Source: Rappaport israeli (GTDB taxonomy: Bacteria > Pseudomonadota > Gammaproteobacteria > Cardiobacteriales > Cardiobacteriaceae). From it: DNA of 64,000 nt. The position numbers were made by a program, and so were the translations under genes. The notes below the pieces were generated by a model. The model ran no database searches and was not told the origin of the DNA. It saw only the letters and a program-made list of their open reading frames with translations. This document shows, in pieces, positions 63,851-64,000 of this stretch; the stretch's first letter is position 1, and each line of letters opens with the position of its first letter. The stretch covers positions 62,001-126,000 of the forward strand of contig NZ_LXHZ01000022.1 in the NCBI RefSeq assembly GCF_001888055.1, written 5' to 3'.

Positions 63851-64000
63851 TGACGCTACTTACCAGCTGACAATCAATGGTAACCCCATCGAGCTACGCA
63901 ACCGCTTGCTCAATATGCAAGTCGTCGACAAAGATGGCATGGAGGCCGACCAACTCACACTTGATATTGACGACGCCGACGGCAGCGTCGAAATCCCAAG
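63850..64000 (+). CDS. D: P2 gpD-like tail protein (start only, frameshift near 63855)
   Basis: As written the frame stops after five codons. One base added near 63853-63856 gives TYQLTINGNPIELRNRLLNM and DKDGMEADQLTLDIDDADG, which is the N-terminus of gpD, a T4 gp27-like hub protein. The rest lies outside the window. Confidence 0.85.

Overview
The window looks like a piece of a gammaproteobacterial chromosome with a P2-type prophage at its right end. The lineage guess comes from a Pseudomonas-style Pil-Chp chemosensory operon (PilG, PilH, PilI, PilJ, ChpA, a ChpC-like protein), a pilY1/minor-pilin pair, AcnA-type aconitase and the order tilS-pyrG-kdsA-eno-ftsB. A Correia-like (neisserial) miniature element points to contact with Neisseriaceae. 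A member of the Cardiobacteriales or a similar host-associated group would fit, but nothing here proves it.

Layout. 1-3.4 kb: minor pilin (cut by the window edge) and pilY1, on the minus strand. 3.6-13.9 kb: acnA, an ABC exporter, then ftsB-eno-kdsA-pyrG-tilS. 14.1-26.8 kb: accA, the pilus chemotaxis operon and ruvX, all minus. 26.9-29.7 kb: trxB and a lipoyl-domain dihydrolipoamide dehydrogenase on plus. 29.8-32.1 kb: a three-gene periplasmic set (beta-propeller, PCuAC copper chaperone with a His-rich repeat tail, TlpA-like thioredoxin). 32.2-37.7 kb: a CLC protein, gshB, gshA and metZ, in a stretch with very strong strand asymmetry. 37.8-38.7 kb: a Sel1-repeat protein flanked by two copies of one hairpin terminator.

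38.8-64 kb is mobile DNA. It starts with a primase-like gene split by a 108-bp Correia-like element. A gene-free 0.9 kb follows, with a cluster of AAAGTGCAA motifs in both orientations and a P2-like cos sequence. Then come a Com-type zinc-finger regulator with a D12 adenine methylase, and the P2 late genes in near-canonical order: Q and P (minus), O-N-M-L-X, holin-lysozyme-Rz/Rz1, TraR, a reversed toxin-antitoxin pair, R-S-V-W-J-I, an extra tail module, fibre and chaperone, a papain-like peptidase, FI-FII-E-E', a severely shortened T, U and the start of D. No integrase, repressor or P2 A/B replication gene is visible. With the short tape-measure gene and the amber stop in the methylase, this suggests a decayed or remodelled prophage.

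A warning for any reader: about twenty conserved genes or gene joints carry single-base indels, mostly in short homopolymers, including two in essential eno. The simplest reading is indel error in the source sequence. Such genes are listed over their full inferred span as CDS, with the break points given. 'Pseudogene' is used only where the damage is not a simple indel.
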